Origin: Planctomycetota bacterium
GTDB taxonomy: Bacteria > Planctomycetota > Planctomycetia > Isosphaerales > Isosphaeraceae
Assembly (NCBI GenBank): GCA_021778575.1
Contig: JAJYCH010000073.1
Location: 1 to 11,353 of the forward strand
DNA: 11,353 nt
Direction: 5' to 3'
Shown here one piece after another: positions 1-6,638 of this stretch. The first letter of the stretch is position 1. Every line of letters starts with the position of its first letter. The notes under the pieces were generated by a model. The model had not been told where the DNA came from, did not search any database, and saw nothing but the letters and a program-made list of their open reading frames with translations. Position numbers and translations under genes: made by a program.

Positions 1-124
1 TCAAAGCGTCGCGCCGGGGCCGAAATCTTGCCTCGGCCAGAAGCCAGAGTTGACCGTCGGCAAGCCGGACGAAACTTCCTCGGGCTCCCGGTCTTCGTCT
101 CCGGTGCTCGGTCAAGTCATGCAT
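1..124 (-). CDS. Small phage protein, partial (3' end outside window)
   Basis: This minus-strand frame is open from an ATG at 124-122 to the left edge and gives 41 residues. The product starts MHDLTEHRRRRPGARG and continues with a short segment of the type GSFVRLADGQLWLL, followed by more Arg-rich sequence. Its start overlaps the stop of the upstream gene by eight bases (ATGCATGA), as expected for translational coupling, and it lies on the same strand as the rest of the operon. The N terminus is strongly basic. I do not recognise the family. Position after a tail-tube-like gene would fit a tail-assembly or minor tail protein, but that is only positional inference. The gene could be longer than what is visible. 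Confidence 0.55.
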   Translation of the reverse strand, partial: MHDLTEHRRRRPGARGSFVRLADGQLWLLAEARFRPRRDAL

Positions 125-395
125 CGTCCAGGTAACGCCCATAGGAGATCCCGTCGCCACGGTCGGACCACTGATAACGTGAACGACCGGATCGAGGGTC
201 GGACTGAGGGAAAAGTAAAGTATCCGTCGGGCTGCCCGACAGAAAATGAGAGATCCCCTGATTCCTGACGAAGACACGAGGAACCTGGAGAACAGCAGAG
301 AATTCGGACTGGAGCTTCGCCAGTCGAGCGGCAGCGTCGCCGCTTCCCGCGTAGCTCAGTGGGGACATCACGGCATCAGGGATGAAATCGGACAT
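117..395 (-). CDS. Hypothetical phage protein, 92 aa
   Basis: This small gene is downstream of the tail-tube-like gene and 13 bases from it. Start choice is clear: an ATG at 395 follows CGGGAG with a five-base spacer, and the stop of the upstream gene lies just before that site. The first half (residues about 10-45) looks helical and includes GSGDAAARLAKLQSEFSAVL. The second half is polar and rich in Arg, Ser, Gly and Asp, ending in an aromatic, charged tail (YGRYLDDA). No membrane segment, signal peptide or catalytic motif is visible. I do not recognise the family. Its position between the tail-tube-like gene and a further small gene would suit a tail-assembly role, which is inferred only from gene order. 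Confidence 0.7.
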   Translation of the reverse strand: MSDFIPDAVMSPLSYAGSGDAAARLAKLQSEFSAVLQVPRVFVRNQGISHFLSGSPTDTLLFPQSDPRSGRSRYQWSDRGDGISYGRYLDDA

Positions 396-408
396 GCGAA
401 CTCCCGGA

Positions 409-846
409 TCAAGTGGCGACGCTCGTCGAGATGGGATTGGTCACGCCATCACTGGAGAAAGTCCCGATGGTCAGGCTGCCCTGGCCGAACTGTCGATGGG
501 CACCATGAACCTGGCAGGCCGCGATCACGGCATTGGCCACCGTGTAGGTGACCGCTCCCGAGCCGACTCCATTCTTGGCGTCATTATGGGTGGCCGTGAA
601 CGTCCCGACCGTGCCAACGGGATTCGCTCTCAGTGAGGCGAGGTCGGCTGCGTGGACGGTGATGATCGGATCGTTAAAGTCATTCACCATCGTCGTGACG
701 AACCGATCGCCATCGCCGGCGAAGCGAGCGACACTCCCCCCGCTATCGACGGTAACCGACGTCACTCCAGTGATCGTCGTGGCAGAGCCATTCAACGGTG
801 TAAAAGTCACCCCCGACCAGTTCATGAATCTATTGGTGGCCGACAT
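409..846 (-). CDS. Tail-tube-like structural protein, 145 aa
   Basis: The product is a small beta-rich protein, full of Thr, Ser, Val and Gly, without membrane segments or cysteine pairs. Residues about 8-55 carry short strands (GVTFTPLNGSATTITGV). The second half has the features MVNDFNDPIITVHAADL, GTVGTFTATHNDAKNG, AVTYTVANAVI, HRQFGQGSLTIGTFSSDG and a final NPIS. This is the layout I associate with phage major tail-tube proteins that assemble as stacked rings. The ATG at 846 is set by a strong AAGGAG with a five-base spacer, the best ribosome site in the window, which fits a highly made structural protein. It follows the tail-terminator-like gene directly. The tail-tube role is by resemblance and position; another small structural protein is possible. 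Confidence 0.72.
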   Translation of the reverse strand: MSATNRFMNWSGVTFTPLNGSATTITGVTSVTVDSGGSVARFAGDGDRFVTTMVNDFNDPIITVHAADLASLRANPVGTVGTFTATHNDAKNGVGSGAVTYTVANAVIAACQVHGAHRQFGQGSLTIGTFSSDGVTNPISTSVAT

Positions 847-859
847 TTCTGCTCCTTGG

Positions 860-1513
860 TTAGTTTGTGACGGGAACGAAATTCAAAGGATCGATGAGAG
901 TGCAGAACTCGCCCTCGAGTTCGATCGATTGCTCGGGATAATGCGAAAGGAATTCGAATCGACCCGCACGGATTCTGGTCAGAGGTGGAATGCTCAGACT
1001 TCCCAGGCCGACGAAATCGACGACACCAAGAATTGATGACGCAAGTCGATCAAGCTGTTCAAACCGCGTCTCCCCATCACGACTCTGAACCACGATCGTG
1101 ATACCGAAGTTGACTCGACGGACAATCAAGGTCGGATCATAGTCATCCGATTCTTCCCAGCCCCTGGGCGTCACGACGGCCAGTGGATAACAACCAGCTC
1201 CGACCTGATCGCGCTGGATTGCCGAGCCAAGGATCACTTCCTCGAAACAACCGAGACCTTGGATCAACGTCATCAGAACCGTATAGGCTTCTTGATCGCG
1301 ACCGGGCAGATCACCCACGTTCGCGATCGGCGTCGGCGTCGGCGTGGACGAGATCCCATTCCCATAAAAGTACGACGACGGAAAATACGATGGCGCGTTG
1401 TAGGGAGTCAACGCGGTCGGGGTCGTGCTCGTCGCGGTAGTGACGGCAAGATAGAAAAACGACGTCGGGAAATACGTGGGCGGATAAAAAGACGAGACGG
1501 ACATGGTAGCCAT
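860..1513 (-). CDS. Tail-terminator-like protein with N-terminal YFP-type repeat, 217 aa
   Basis: The protein has two parts. Residues 1-65 are low-complexity: two copies of an aromatic motif (PPTYFPTSFFY at 11-21 and APSYFPSSYFY at 40-50) are joined by Thr/Pro/Ala-rich linkers. Residues about 70-217 form an alpha/beta domain of the tail-terminator or neck type: a helix (EAYTVLMTLIQGL), a segment PLAVVTPRGWEESDD, a strand pair (VRRVNFGITIVVQSRD), a helix (RFEQLDRLASSILGVV) and C-terminal strands ending in GEFCTLIDPL. Such proteins cap the tail tube and join it to the head. The ATG at 1513 follows GGAG with a seven-base spacer; an in-frame ATG at 1504 is the alternative. The functional call rests on domain pattern and on its place just before the tail-tube-like gene, so it is moderate. 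Confidence 0.72.
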   Translation of the reverse strand: MATMSVSSFYPPTYFPTSFFYLAVTTATSTTPTALTPYNAPSYFPSSYFYGNGISSTPTPTPIANVGDLPGRDQEAYTVLMTLIQGLGCFEEVILGSAIQRDQVGAGCYPLAVVTPRGWEESDDYDPTLIVRRVNFGITIVVQSRDGETRFEQLDRLASSILGVVDFVGLGSLSIPPLTRIRAGRFEFLSHYPEQSIELEGEFCTLIDPLNFVPVTN

Positions 1514-1526
1514 GATCTGGCTCCGC

Positions 1527-2252
1527 TCAGGTGGGCAGTGTCAACGTCACGGACGAGCGGTTGCCCGAGTTGTCGGTCGTGGCGGTGATCCGGGTCGCGG
1601 ACGAATTCCCTCCCTTGATGACGACCACACCGGTACCGGCTCCGGCAATGACACCGGCGCAGGCCGCCAGAATCGGCGACAATGCCTGTCTCGCATTGAC
1701 GCCACCCTCGATCTGGATGGCGTCAAGTCCCGAAGAAACCAAGGCGTAGCCAGCCTTATCGTTATTGGTCCCCACAATCACCGGAGCCGTCACCGAAGCC
1801 ACCGCGCCGCCGGCAAACGTCGACCGAGTGGAGACTTGCGCATCAAGGTTTTGACCCAGGAGGGATCCGGCTGTTCCGGCGGCGTAACTACTGGGCAGCG
1901 CGACCGACCAGGGATCGACAACGCTTGTCAGCGGTTGCGGGATGACCGTGGCGTCGTCGCCCGCGTGCATCGTGGCCGCCAACTCGGCCACGACCATGTT
2001 GGACTGGGCCATATTGTGAATCGTGACGACGTAATCACCGTCACTGAATTGAGCCGTGGGGGTTGGGGTCAACGTCAGCTTGAACCGACCCGCGAAGTTC
2101 CCCGTATCTTCGGGCAGACTATTGATCAGCGTCGTCGGCGAGGCGACAAACGTTGTGGTCGTGAAGTCGTAGAACGACCCGTCGCTCAGCCGCTCGATTG
2201 AACAACCGAGTTGCGAACCGGTCGGATACTGGAATCGAATCCGCAAGGCCAT
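1527..2252 (-). CDS. Phage structural protein with fibre-like GTAG segment, 241 aa
   Basis: Three regions can be seen. Residues 1-95 are a beta-rich domain (FKLTLTPTPTAQFSDGDYVVTIHN). Residues about 112-145 read DPWSVALPSSYAAGTAGSLL followed by GQNLDAQVSTRST, a pattern of short heptad-like helix found near trimerisation segments of phage fibre or appendage proteins. Residues 187-241 begin NARQALSPILAACAGV, carry a Gly-rich turn and end in beta strands (RITATTDNSGNRSSVTLTLP), a C-terminal module I have seen in prophage structural proteins of planctomycete-type genomes. The ATG at 2252 follows GAGG with a seven-base spacer, and the GAGG overlaps the stop of the upstream gene. The likely role is a virion appendage or head/tail decoration. 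The exact function is unknown and the similarity is from memory. Confidence 0.75.
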   Translation of the reverse strand: MALRIRFQYPTGSQLGCSIERLSDGSFYDFTTTTFVASPTTLINSLPEDTGNFAGRFKLTLTPTPTAQFSDGDYVVTIHNMAQSNMVVAELAATMHAGDDATVIPQPLTSVVDPWSVALPSSYAAGTAGSLLGQNLDAQVSTRSTFAGGAVASVTAPVIVGTNNDKAGYALVSSGLDAIQIEGGVNARQALSPILAACAGVIAGAGTGVVVIKGGNSSATRITATTDNSGNRSSVTLTLPT

Positions 2253-2261
2253 TTCTGGACC

Positions 2262-2669
2262 TCAAGTGTGGGAAAAGAATAGGGCATTGACGGCGATCGT
2301 CGGTGCTCGGTCGCCGCCTCGGATTGTCCGGGGATCGGGAAGATCCGCCATCGCAAGAACATTTCCGCCTGCCGCCTCATCAGCGATGAACACGCTCAAG
2401 ATCGTTCCCCAGGTCGCCGAAGGTGACGGAAACGTGATCGCCAACGCATTGGTTTTCGTCCCCGAGACGGCGTCCGAGAAGCTTGCCCGATCGTTGCGCA
2501 GCGTCACCCTGGCGTATGACCCTGCCGACGGCTCCGTGAGGTAACCCCCGCGATACGCCCTCGTGAGCGAGAGGCCGACGTAAAGAGTCGGCGGTGGGTC
2601 AATCGGCACGCCGCCAAAAAAGCAGTCAAGAACCTTGTTGTTCAATTGCTCAGTCAAGAAACCGGCCAT
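2262..2669 (-). CDS. Phage tail-fibre / decoration-like protein, 135 aa
   Basis: The protein follows the layout of a widespread small phage structural family often labelled tail fibre protein: an N-terminal helix (LTEQLNNKVLDCFFGG), then PPTLYVGLSLT at about 26-36, TEPSAGSYARVTL at 45-57, a middle strand ending ALAITFPSPSATWGT at 75-89, FIADEAAGGNVLAMADL at 94-110, and a final strand after RTIRGGD. These landmarks appear in the usual order and at the usual size of about 130-140 residues. The ATG at 2669 was chosen because the helix begins directly after it and the upstream frame has no family resemblance; the ribosome site is weak. It lies 50 bases after the FN3 gene. The role on the particle (fibre tip, head decoration or baseplate) cannot be decided from sequence. 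Confidence 0.78.
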   Translation of the reverse strand: MAGFLTEQLNNKVLDCFFGGVPIDPPPTLYVGLSLTRAYRGGYLTEPSAGSYARVTLRNDRASFSDAVSGTKTNALAITFPSPSATWGTILSVFIADEAAGGNVLAMADLPDPRTIRGGDRAPTIAVNALFFSHT

Positions 2670-2719
2670 GATCGAAATATCCGGCAGGAACAGGAAACGC
2701 CAGCCAAGCCTGACGACGA

Positions 2720-3307
2720 TCAAGGGATAGGTAAACCCACAAGTGAGTCGACGTTTCCGAGCAGTGCCACTCGGTAATCGAGCCCGATCGCCACGAGGGG
2801 ACCAGCAAGCAGGTTCGTGACTCCGATGGCCTGGACCGCGATCGTATACTCCGTATTGCTCGCCAGTCCCGACAGAGTACATCCATAACCAGAAACACTC
2901 GGCTGATAGACAACGGTCGCCGCCGGAGACCCGGATGAGGGAGTCGTACCCGCCGTCAGACCGACGTCGAATGTCGAGGGTGGTCCGCCCTGGCCCGCGG
3001 GATCATAACCCCAGGTCACCCAGCATGCCCCACCAGCGAGCGCCGTCGCCGAGAGTCCGACAATGGCGTTGGGCTGGTTCGTGATATCGTTGCCCGACGC
3101 GTCCAGAATGATCCGGACCAGTGCATCGGTGTTCGCCTCCTCGATCCCCAGAACAGTGTCGAAGGCTCGGACGCCAAATCGGTTATCGCTGGGAAACGCA
3201 AGCGGGCCGACGGTCCAGGAGAGGTTGGAGGTCGTCGCGATCGGCGCGGAATAATTCACCAGACCGCCTTGACCATCATTCGCATAAACATTATATACTA
3301 TCGACAT
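2720..3307 (-). CDS. FN3-domain virion protein, 195 aa
   Basis: Residues about 79-175 form a fibronectin type III fold: PNAIVGLSATALAGGACWVTW for strands A-B with the core Trp, FDVGLTAG for strand C, and TLSGLASNTEYTIAVQAIG for the E-F turn and the diagnostic Y-x-I-x-V-x-A strand. Residues 1-75 look like a second, shorter FN3-like unit (YNVYANDG, SWTVGPLAFPSDNRFGVRAFD, then a TDALVRIILD end strand). FN3 domains are common on phage tails and heads, where they are thought to bind weakly to cell-surface glycans. No catalytic motif or membrane segment is seen. Start ATG at 3307 lies one base after the TGA of the upstream gene (TGAAATG), a reinitiation arrangement. The role on the particle is inferred. 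Confidence 0.78.
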   Translation of the reverse strand: MSIVYNVYANDGQGGLVNYSAPIATTSNLSWTVGPLAFPSDNRFGVRAFDTVLGIEEANTDALVRIILDASGNDITNQPNAIVGLSATALAGGACWVTWGYDPAGQGGPPSTFDVGLTAGTTPSSGSPAATVVYQPSVSGYGCTLSGLASNTEYTIAVQAIGVTNLLAGPLVAIGLDYRVALLGNVDSLVGLPIP

Positions 3308-3308
3308 T

Positions 3309-3995
3309 TCATCGAGACATCCGGGTACTGAATCGGGTCGTCGCGATCGAACGGGAGGCCACGTCGGCCTCGTTCCACCGGAGCGTAAGCCGGTCAAGAA
3401 CCTCGTCCAGCTCGGCCTTGGCAATCCGACTTTTTGCCGAGTAAAGATCGTCGGGGGCCGAGGAGGCACCCGAGAACTGTCGCCCTTGGTCGAGGTATTG
3501 TTTGTAAAGAACCGTCAGGACGACCGCTTCACGGAGCTGACCGGGATCGTAAAGGTCGAGGCTCCGGCGGCCGGCGATCGCGTCATCAATGCCAAACCGA
3601 TAATTGATGTCATCACAGGCGAGCTGGATTTGCGGACCCAGGGTTCGGATCGTGAACTCGACGCTGCTCAATCCACCCGAGGGAGAAGGCGGCTGACCGA
3701 CACCGGAAAGCTCCCCCTTTCGGCGCAACGTGGCTGCCCCGGGAGCAACGGATTGAATAGTGAAAAGCTCGCCATTCGAAGAGAAGACGGCGGTTGGCTT
3801 CGTGAGCCTGACGATCTGACCGGGAAGCAAACCAAACGCGGCGAAGTCGACCGAAGCCGACGTGAGAGTCCAAAGATCGGACGGGGCGAAGACGCCATCC
3901 ACACCCGAGCCGAGCAACTGGTCTCTTGGACAGAGGACCACGAAGTCAGTCGATGCCCGGAGCGCGATATCCTCGTCGGTCGCATAAACAGTCAT
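3309..3995 (-). CDS. Putative head-tail connector protein, 228 aa
   Basis: The ATG at 3995 overlaps the stop of the upstream gene as ATGA, so the two are almost certainly translated together. The N-terminal half (residues 1-120) is beta-rich (IVRLTKPTAVFSSNGELFTI, then VEFTIRTLG) with a Pro/Ser/Gly linker at about 96-110. The C-terminal half is helical: DDINYRFGIDDAI, DPGQLREAVVLTVLYKQYLD at 150-169 and SAKSRIAKAELDEVLDRLTL at 188-205. A helical bundle with a Leu/Val-Leu-Tyr helix followed by a charged helix is typical of adaptor or connector proteins that sit under the portal. Position between capsid and tail genes agrees. I cannot name the family exactly; a minor head protein is the alternative. 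Confidence 0.7.
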   Translation of the reverse strand: MTVYATDEDIALRASTDFVVLCPRDQLLGSGVDGVFAPSDLWTLTSASVDFAAFGLLPGQIVRLTKPTAVFSSNGELFTIQSVAPGAATLRRKGELSGVGQPPSPSGGLSSVEFTIRTLGPQIQLACDDINYRFGIDDAIAGRRSLDLYDPGQLREAVVLTVLYKQYLDQGRQFSGASSAPDDLYSAKSRIAKAELDEVLDRLTLRWNEADVASRSIATTRFSTRMSR

Positions 3996-4354
3996 GATGG
4001 AATTCGCTCGTTTCTGACGCCTTTGTGCCCCGAGCGCATTCCTTGCGACGAGGGAGGTATCGGCTCGGGCGCGATCAGACTCGCGAGACGGGTAACACGC
4101 TGACCGGCTTCGACGTCGGCAAGCATCAGATCCGCCGCACGAAGCGCAACGGCGATCTGATCGCGGAACTCGATCGCTTTCGCGAGGATCCCCTCCACGT
4201 GAGACCGATCGCCATGGGACGCCTGGGCGCAAAGGTTGGCCAGGTCGGTCAAAGGGGTGATCCGTCGAGCAGGTCCGGACGAACGGGGAAGTCCCAGCTC
4301 GATCGCGGCCGATTCGAGAAAGCCAGGAAATCCCGGAAAAACGTAAGCGGACAA
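3992..4354 (-). CDS. Small helical head-region protein, about 120 aa, TTG start
   Basis: The product is mainly helical. It begins SAYVFPGFPGFLESAAIELG, has a run of short helices (LTDLANLCAQASHG, VEGILAKAIEFRDQIAVALR) and ends in a Pro/Ser/Arg-rich tail. I prefer the TTG at 4354 because GCGAGG lies eight bases upstream; the in-frame GTG at 4399 has no purine-rich site and falls inside the hairpin at 4384-4406. With GTG the protein would be 135 aa. It is directly downstream of the major capsid gene and coupled by an ATGA overlap to the connector candidate. Genes here usually encode adaptor, decoration or head-completion proteins. No family is recognised, so the function is positional inference. 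Confidence 0.65.
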   Translation of the reverse strand: MSAYVFPGFPGFLESAAIELGLPRSSGPARRITPLTDLANLCAQASHGDRSHVEGILAKAIEFRDQIAVALRAADLMLADVEAGQRVTRLASLIAPEPIPPSSQGMRSGHKGVRNERIPS

Positions 4355-4383
4355 TTCAGTCGCCTCGCCATCGGGTAGAAGAG

Positions 4384-4406
4384 CCCCCCGGTGGGTCACC
4401 GAGGGG
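4384..4406 (-). terminator. GC-rich hairpin after the capsid gene
   Basis: On the minus strand CCCCTCGGTG and CACCGGGGGG pair over ten base pairs, with one G-U wobble, around a three-base loop. It lies 24 bases past the capsid stop. The tract behind it (CTCTTCT) is only weakly U-rich, so it may be a partial terminator, an attenuator or an mRNA-end stabiliser. Reading must continue past it because the next genes have no obvious promoter. Confidence 0.6.
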
Positions 4407-4429
4407 TTGAAAGAGCAGACAACAACCGA

Positions 4430-5572
4430 TCAGTTCGCCGAGAACGCGGTGATCCCTTCGACCCAGGCATGATGCGAAGGGTTCTCGATCTCGATCGCCC
4501 CTTCGGCCATCCAGTCGCCTTCAAAGGAATCTCCCCGGACTCCCCGAGGGTTCCAGAACTCGTTCCGCTTCATCCGCATCCGAACCTCCGAAGAGGTCAG
4601 AGCCACCGCAGTGAACGGCTGGAGTAAGGGAGCCTCGATGATCGTGATCCCGCCGAGGAACGGAGCCTCAAAGACGTCGATCGGCGTACCGAAGACGTTG
4701 GCGCCAGCGTTCACTCGCATCAGAGCCTGACCCCAGGTCGCCAGGCCGAGCATGAAGTTGGTTGAGAGCAGCAAGACGTCGGGATCGCCACCGCCGGCTC
4801 GGCATTGCTCCATCGTGTCACGAATAAAGTCGGTCGCCTTGTAGGCGCTGGCGTTGGTCGGGCTCGTCGTGTTGTTGACCGACAAGAGGGTCTTCAATCC
4901 CTTCTGCTTCGGCCGGGAGGCGATCGAGGGGTCCTCTCCACGACCGTAGTAAGTCGAAGACTCCATGTCGTCCATCAGGTTCTGGAGCGAGTCCATCTTC
5001 GTCTGCTCGAACGGGGTCCGGACGCCGGGCGAAGTCTGGTAGCTCGACGACGACTGGAGCGACCCGCCAACCTGGACCGGATGTTGCCAGGTCTGGCAAA
5101 ACTGAGTGATCCCGACCGGCCGGAGCGCGATGCCGTTCTGGTTGATCTCGGCACCGGTCCGGCTGTTCGAGATCAGCAGAATCGTGTCGTTCGGGGCTCC
5201 CGTGCCGGCCGTCGTCGCTTCGGCGGCCCGACGGACCGAGATCGTGTTGGCCACGATGTTGGGGTCGGCGATAATCTCGACCCGTTCACCCGAAGCAAGC
5301 TGGAGAACGTCGCCGTTCATCAGCGGGCTGGCGTCGACCAGAGTGATCTGTGTGTCCGACGCGGCGACCGCCGCGCCGAGAGTCGCGGTTCTCGGTCGAA
5401 ACCGACGGCTGACGATCGAGAAGGTCGTCGATCCCACCGGGACCCGTGGCGTCCGCGTGACAATGGGGCAGCGGTTGACGAACCAGTTCGACGTGACGAC
5501 ATAAATGTCGTTGACGATCTCGGCCTGGTTATCAAACGCTTGTTGGATCCCTTGCAGATAGCTGCTCGACAT
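4430..5572 (-). CDS. Major capsid protein, SU10 / DUF5309 type, 380 aa
   Basis: The protein forms the shell of the head. Landmarks of the HK97-fold family related to phage SU10 are seen: an N-terminal helix (YLQGIQQAFDNQAEIVNDIY), a basic stretch followed by an inserted beta domain at about 66-137 (TLVDASPLMNGDVLQLASGE then VEIIADP), a central part with TQFCQTWQHPVQVGG and MDSLQNLMDDMESSTYYGRGE at 193-213, and the family's late segments VLLLSTNFMLGL, GTPIDVFEAPFLGGITIIEA and a C-terminal AIEIENPSHHAWVEGIT. Length (380 aa) is in the usual range. Start ATG at 5572 follows GGAG with a nine-base spacer. Preceded by a scaffold-like gene and followed by a hairpin, it sits where a capsid gene belongs. 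I am confident it is the capsid protein, slightly less so of the subfamily. Confidence 0.9.
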   Translation of the reverse strand: MSSSYLQGIQQAFDNQAEIVNDIYVVTSNWFVNRCPIVTRTPRVPVGSTTFSIVSRRFRPRTATLGAAVAASDTQITLVDASPLMNGDVLQLASGERVEIIADPNIVANTISVRRAAEATTAGTGAPNDTILLISNSRTGAEINQNGIALRPVGITQFCQTWQHPVQVGGSLQSSSSYQTSPGVRTPFEQTKMDSLQNLMDDMESSTYYGRGEDPSIASRPKQKGLKTLLSVNNTTSPTNASAYKATDFIRDTMEQCRAGGGDPDVLLLSTNFMLGLATWGQALMRVNAGANVFGTPIDVFEAPFLGGITIIEAPLLQPFTAVALTSSEVRMRMKRNEFWNPRGVRGDSFEGDWMAEGAIEIENPSHHAWVEGITAFSAN

Positions 5573-5605
5573 AGAGGCAAACTCCGCGAAAAATCAAGAT
5601 CGAGG

Positions 5606-5631
5606 CGACACCGCGACGTGGCGGTCCGTCG
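5606..5631 (-). other. Imperfect hairpin in the scaffold-capsid gap
   Basis: In the 107-base gap before the capsid gene, CGACACCGC and GCGGT-CC-GTCG can pair as nine base pairs with a two-base bulge and a six-base loop. It could affect capsid mRNA stability or processing. The stem is modest and chance pairing is possible in GC-rich sequence. Confidence 0.3.
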
Positions 5632-5679
5632 GGAGGAGCACGATCAAAAGTGGAAGAAGAGACATCCGAAAACGGTGGA

Positions 5680-6327
5680 TCAACGACGTCGGCCCCACCC
5701 GGCCGGAGTGAGCGTTGCTTGAGGTCGCGAGGCAGCCTCTCGCCAGTGAATCAGTACGGCCTCGCCCAGATTTTTCGGGCCGGCCGGCCTCGGTCCGGGT
5801 TCAGCCGATCGATTCTGGCCCTTCGATCCGGTCCCCCCTCGAGACGAAGGAAGACAGAAGTGCGCGAAATCCGCGCCGCTCAAGCGCTCGCCCACCGCCT
5901 GATCGACGCCCCGACCATCCCTGGCCAGAATCCGGATCTCGCCATCATCGTCGACGACCTCGAAATCGTCGCGCCAGAGCTTGATCAGTTGCGGCGCGGC
6001 ACCGGGAACCAGCGGCTTCCCGACCAGGGCCGTCGCCAGTTCCCGGTCGAGAAGCGCCGATTTGTAGGCTTGCTCCAGCTCGGCCAACTTCTTCTCACGG
6101 GCCTCCAGCTCCCGAGCATGAGCCACTTCTCGTGTCTTGATCGCAGCCGCGAATTCCGATGGGCTGAACCACTTCTCGGACGGATCAAGCTTCGACGCGA
6201 CCCCCTCCGCAGCGTGCAATCGAAGTTCATCAAGTTCGGACCGAGAGATCATCACCTGTTCGTTAGCCAGCAGGCCCCCGCCCGATTCAGAATCGACGGC
6301 AGACCGGAGAATTCGGCACAGTCGCAT
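5680..6327 (-). CDS. Scaffold-like coiled-coil protein, 215 aa
   Basis: This is the gene between portal and capsid, where tailed phages usually encode the internal scaffold that guides head assembly and is then released. Residues about 62-95 are a charged coiled coil (TREVAHARELEAREKKLAEL then EQAYKSALLDREL). The following segment ELATALVGKPLVPGAAPQLI, then DDFEVVDDDGEIRILARDGRG and a Gly-rich patch (RGGTGSKGQ), is a known pattern of scaffold proteins, with a basic Pro-rich end. ATG at 6327 was chosen because everything upstream in frame overlaps the small membrane gene and lacks family character; ATG at 6252 is an alternative. It starts 14 bases after that gene. No head protease motif is present in it. 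Confidence 0.78.
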   Translation of the reverse strand: MRLCRILRSAVDSESGGGLLANEQVMISRSELDELRLHAAEGVASKLDPSEKWFSPSEFAAAIKTREVAHARELEAREKKLAELEQAYKSALLDRELATALVGKPLVPGAAPQLIKLWRDDFEVVDDDGEIRILARDGRGVDQAVGERLSGADFAHFCLPSSRGGTGSKGQNRSAEPGPRPAGPKNLGEAVLIHWREAASRPQATLTPAGWGRRR

Positions 6328-6341
6328 GGTAACACTCAAAG

Positions 6342-6455
6342 TCAGGGAAGCTCGCGGCGATCGAAGTAGCCGAGAACCAGAGGAATCACGATCGTCAGCA
6401 AAAAGACAAACACCGCGAGACCCACAGCGAAAGTCGTGAAGAGCGAGTAAAGCAT
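6342..6455 (-). CDS. Single-span small membrane protein, 37 aa
   Basis: Reading from ATG at 6455 gives a 37-residue protein that starts MLYSLFTTFAVGLAVF, continues with VFLLTIVIPLVLGY and ends FDRRELP before a TGA. About 25 consecutive residues (5-30) are hydrophobic, enough for one membrane helix, and a short charged tail follows, suggesting the C terminus stays in the cytoplasm. GGAG lies five bases before the ATG, and the stop is 14 bases before the scaffold-like gene, so it behaves as a member of the operon. It could be a holin-like or membrane-anchoring protein. Function is unknown. A chance frame is unlikely given the helix and the ribosome site, but the length is short. Confidence 0.62.
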   Translation of the reverse strand: MLYSLFTTFAVGLAVFVFLLTIVIPLVLGYFDRRELP

Positions 6456-6461
6456 TTCGAC

Positions 6462-6475
6462 TCCAGGGCCCTGGA
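6462..6475. repeat. 14-bp perfect palindrome TCCAGGGCCCTGGA
   Basis: The palindrome is upstream of the small membrane gene and its end overlaps the GGAG ribosome site (6461-6464). It could be an operator, or as RNA a five-pair stem with a GGCC loop that would hide the ribosome site. Function is not known. Confidence 0.5.
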
Positions 6476-6619
6476 CGGAGCCGCCCGAGAACGTAGCCAA
6501 CACTCACTCCGTTCGCGACCCGTCTATCCTGGGTGGGATCATCTCTCTGAAACGAAACAGAAATTTCCTTGCAAACCATTCACCAAATACCATTTACATC
6601 AATCAAGACCGCTCACTTT

Positions 6620-6638
6620 CGGGGAATCCCGGGGAATC
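6620..6638. repeat. Tandem direct repeat CGGGGAATC, period 10 bp
   Basis: CGGGGAATC occurs at 6620-6628 and again at 6630-6638 with one base between, so the copies lie on the same face of the helix. It starts 11 bases after the portal stop in the transcription direction. It could be a binding site for a regulator; two copies alone are weak evidence. Confidence 0.4.

Noticed and set aside
3290..3295. TATAAT on the minus strand, a perfect -10 box
   Set aside because: It lies within the first codons of the FN3 gene (encoding Val-Tyr-Asn), no -35 is present at the right distance, and low GC at gene starts is common.
4805..5722. Plus-strand open frame of 305 codons
   Set aside because: It is antisense to the capsid gene and consists largely of Arg, Asp and Val, a shadow pattern.
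6328..6579. N-terminal extension of the scaffold frame
   Set aside because: It overlaps the small membrane gene and the non-coding gap; its sequence is Arg/Ser-rich without coiled-coil or family features.
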